A stretch of 14,793 nt of DNA from F1-60-MAGs149 sp044369995 (GTDB lineage Bacteria > Actinomycetota > Thermoleophilia > Gaiellales > F1-60-MAGs149). Location: positions 1-14,793 of the forward strand of contig JBILWG010000029.1 of assembly GCA_044369995.1 (NCBI GenBank). The letters are read 5' to 3'. The notes under the pieces are model-generated. The model saw only the letters and a program-made list of their open reading frames with translations, searched no databases and was not told the origin of the DNA. Position numbers and translations under genes: made by a program. Position 1 is the stretch's first letter. The number at the start of each line of letters is the position of its first letter. Of the stretch, positions 13,818 to 14,793 are shown one piece after another.

Positions 13818-14793
13818 ATGAATCCGCGCCGTCTCGTCGGTCTCGTCGCGGTGCTCGTCGCCGGCGTCGTGGCGCCGCACGCCGCGGCGGCGCCGAGTCC
13901 CGTCGAGCTGTCCACCGAGATCTCGCTCGGCGGGCTCGCCTGGAAGACCTCGAGGATGCCCGACCTCGATCAGGTTCGCGCCCGGACGCTGACGGTTCTC
14001 GGGCTGCCCGGCAACGGCATCAACTACTGCGCGCCGACCACGGCCGTCGACGTCCTCTCCTACCTCGCCCGCGGCGGCTTCCGCACGGGTGTCGATGGCA
14101 CCACCGACTTCGCCGCACCGGAGAACTACGACGCCGGCACGGAGGCGATCCGGGCGATGGGCGTCGAGATGGGCACGAACGCGACGGGCGGTACGGGCGT
14201 CCTCGAGTTCGTCGACACGTTCCAGCAGCACCTCGGTCGCGCCGCGGCCGTCGGCACGCTGCACGCCGTGGGCGGGTCGTACCGCTCCTCGGATCGCCTG
14301 CCGCCTACGGCGCAGGAGCTCGCCGAAATCGGCATCGACGGCGCGGTGGTGGCGCTGATCCTGGGCAGGTACGCCTCGGGCACGGACAACGGGGGCACGT
14401 TCTTCCGACGGATCGGCGGGCACTTCGCCGTGCTGTCGGGCGTCACCACGGTGCGCCCGTACACCGCCGCGACGCTCAACATCACCGATCCCTGGACTGC
14501 GAACGTCAGAGACGACACGCAATCGCCGTATTTCGCCGAGACCTACACCATGACGATGTCGACGGTGCGCGTCCGGTCCACCACCAACGTGGTCGAGACG
14601 CATCGCGTCGGCATTCTCGACGGCACCTACGCGGGGTGGCACGTCGAGGGCTACGTCGCGCTCTACCCCGAGCGGTACCTGACGATCCGCGACGGCAGCC
14701 TGGTGCGCCTCACGCCGAAGCCGTTCTTCGAGGAGGGGCCCAAGACGGACCGGTACGACCTCGACAGCCGGGTGGTCGATGGCGCCTTCTCGG
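13818..14793 (+). CDS. Secreted C39-like putative cysteine peptidase (3' end beyond window)
   Basis: The frame is open from ATG 13818 to the window end (325 codons), so the C-terminus is missing. Residues 1-25 are a signal peptide (MNPRRL, a Val/Leu-rich core, then APHAAAA). The mature part has NYCAPTTAVDVLSYLA with Cys71, GGHFAVLSGV with His202, and NITDPW with Asn221 or Asp224. This order of Cys, GGH and (N/D)xxDPW resembles papain-fold C39-like peptidases, which hydrolyse peptides or act as secreted autoprocessing domains. There is no transporter gene next to it, so a role as a bacteriocin leader peptidase is not supported; an extracellular or cell-wall role is more likely. Function beyond the fold is inferred from these short motifs only. 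Confidence 0.75.
   Translation, partial: MNPRRLVGLVAVLVAGVVAPHAAAAPSPVELSTEISLGGLAWKTSRMPDLDQVRARTLTVLGLPGNGINYCAPTTAVDVLSYLARGGFRTGVDGTTDFAAPENYDAGTEAIRAMGVEMGTNATGGTGVLEFVDTFQQHLGRAAAVGTLHAVGGSYRSSDRLPPTAQELAEIGIDGAVVALILGRYASGTDNGGTFFRRIGGHFAVLSGVTTVRPYTAATLNITDPWTANVRDDTQSPYFAETYTMTMSTVRVRSTTNVVETHRVGILDGTYAGWHVEGYVALYPERYLTIRDGSLVRLTPKPFFEEGPKTDRYDLDSRVVDGAFS

Overview
The window is GC-rich throughout, uses GTG and TTG starts, has almost no Shine-Dalgarno sites, and shows TAnnnT-type -10 boxes placed so that transcripts would begin at or near the start codon. Together with very large secreted proteins built from Cys-rich 'TCGATC...GWSGACTGTGTC' repeats and PIG-V-like and PAP2_3-like membrane enzymes, this points to an actinobacterium. 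Class Thermoleophilia (Solirubrobacterales-like) is my best guess from family resemblance; it was not tested.

Left part (1-7283, minus strand): two tandem paralogous genes for secreted, repeat-built proteins. The upstream one (4584-7223, 879 aa) has a signal peptide, a seven-blade propeller, four ~80-residue Cys-containing repeats and a C-terminal region made of two similar modules. The downstream one (1-4523, cut by the window edge, more than 1,507 codons) adds a long N-terminal propeller-like region before the same kind of blades and repeats. Each gene is preceded by the same 60-bp module, which places a -10 box exactly 6 nt before the start codon. I read this as a duplicated leaderless promoter.

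Middle (7284-9768): a divergently transcribed secreted coiled-coil plus NlpC/P60 peptidoglycan hydrolase with a structured 5' leader; a tRNA-Arg whose anticodon reads GCG (not the usual bacterial ACG); a strong hairpin terminator; and, convergent to the tRNA, a YgfZ/GcvT-type folate-binding protein on the minus strand. The 83-bp divergent region between ygfZ and the next gene contains overlapping AGGT/ACCT inverted repeats.

Right part (9769-14793, plus strand): a tight three-gene cluster (PAP2_3/Aur1-like membrane phosphatase or transferase; zinc-ribbon SAM methyltransferase overlapping it by ATGA; PIG-V-like GT-C mannosyltransferase after a 5-bp gap) that could build or modify a membrane glycolipid. 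Two single genes with leaderless-type GGTAGGCT promoters follow: a DDAH/arginine-deiminase-like amidinohydrolase, and a secreted C39-like putative cysteine peptidase cut by the right edge. No stretch over 300 bases lacks a gene. I see no mobile element, CRISPR array or prophage.
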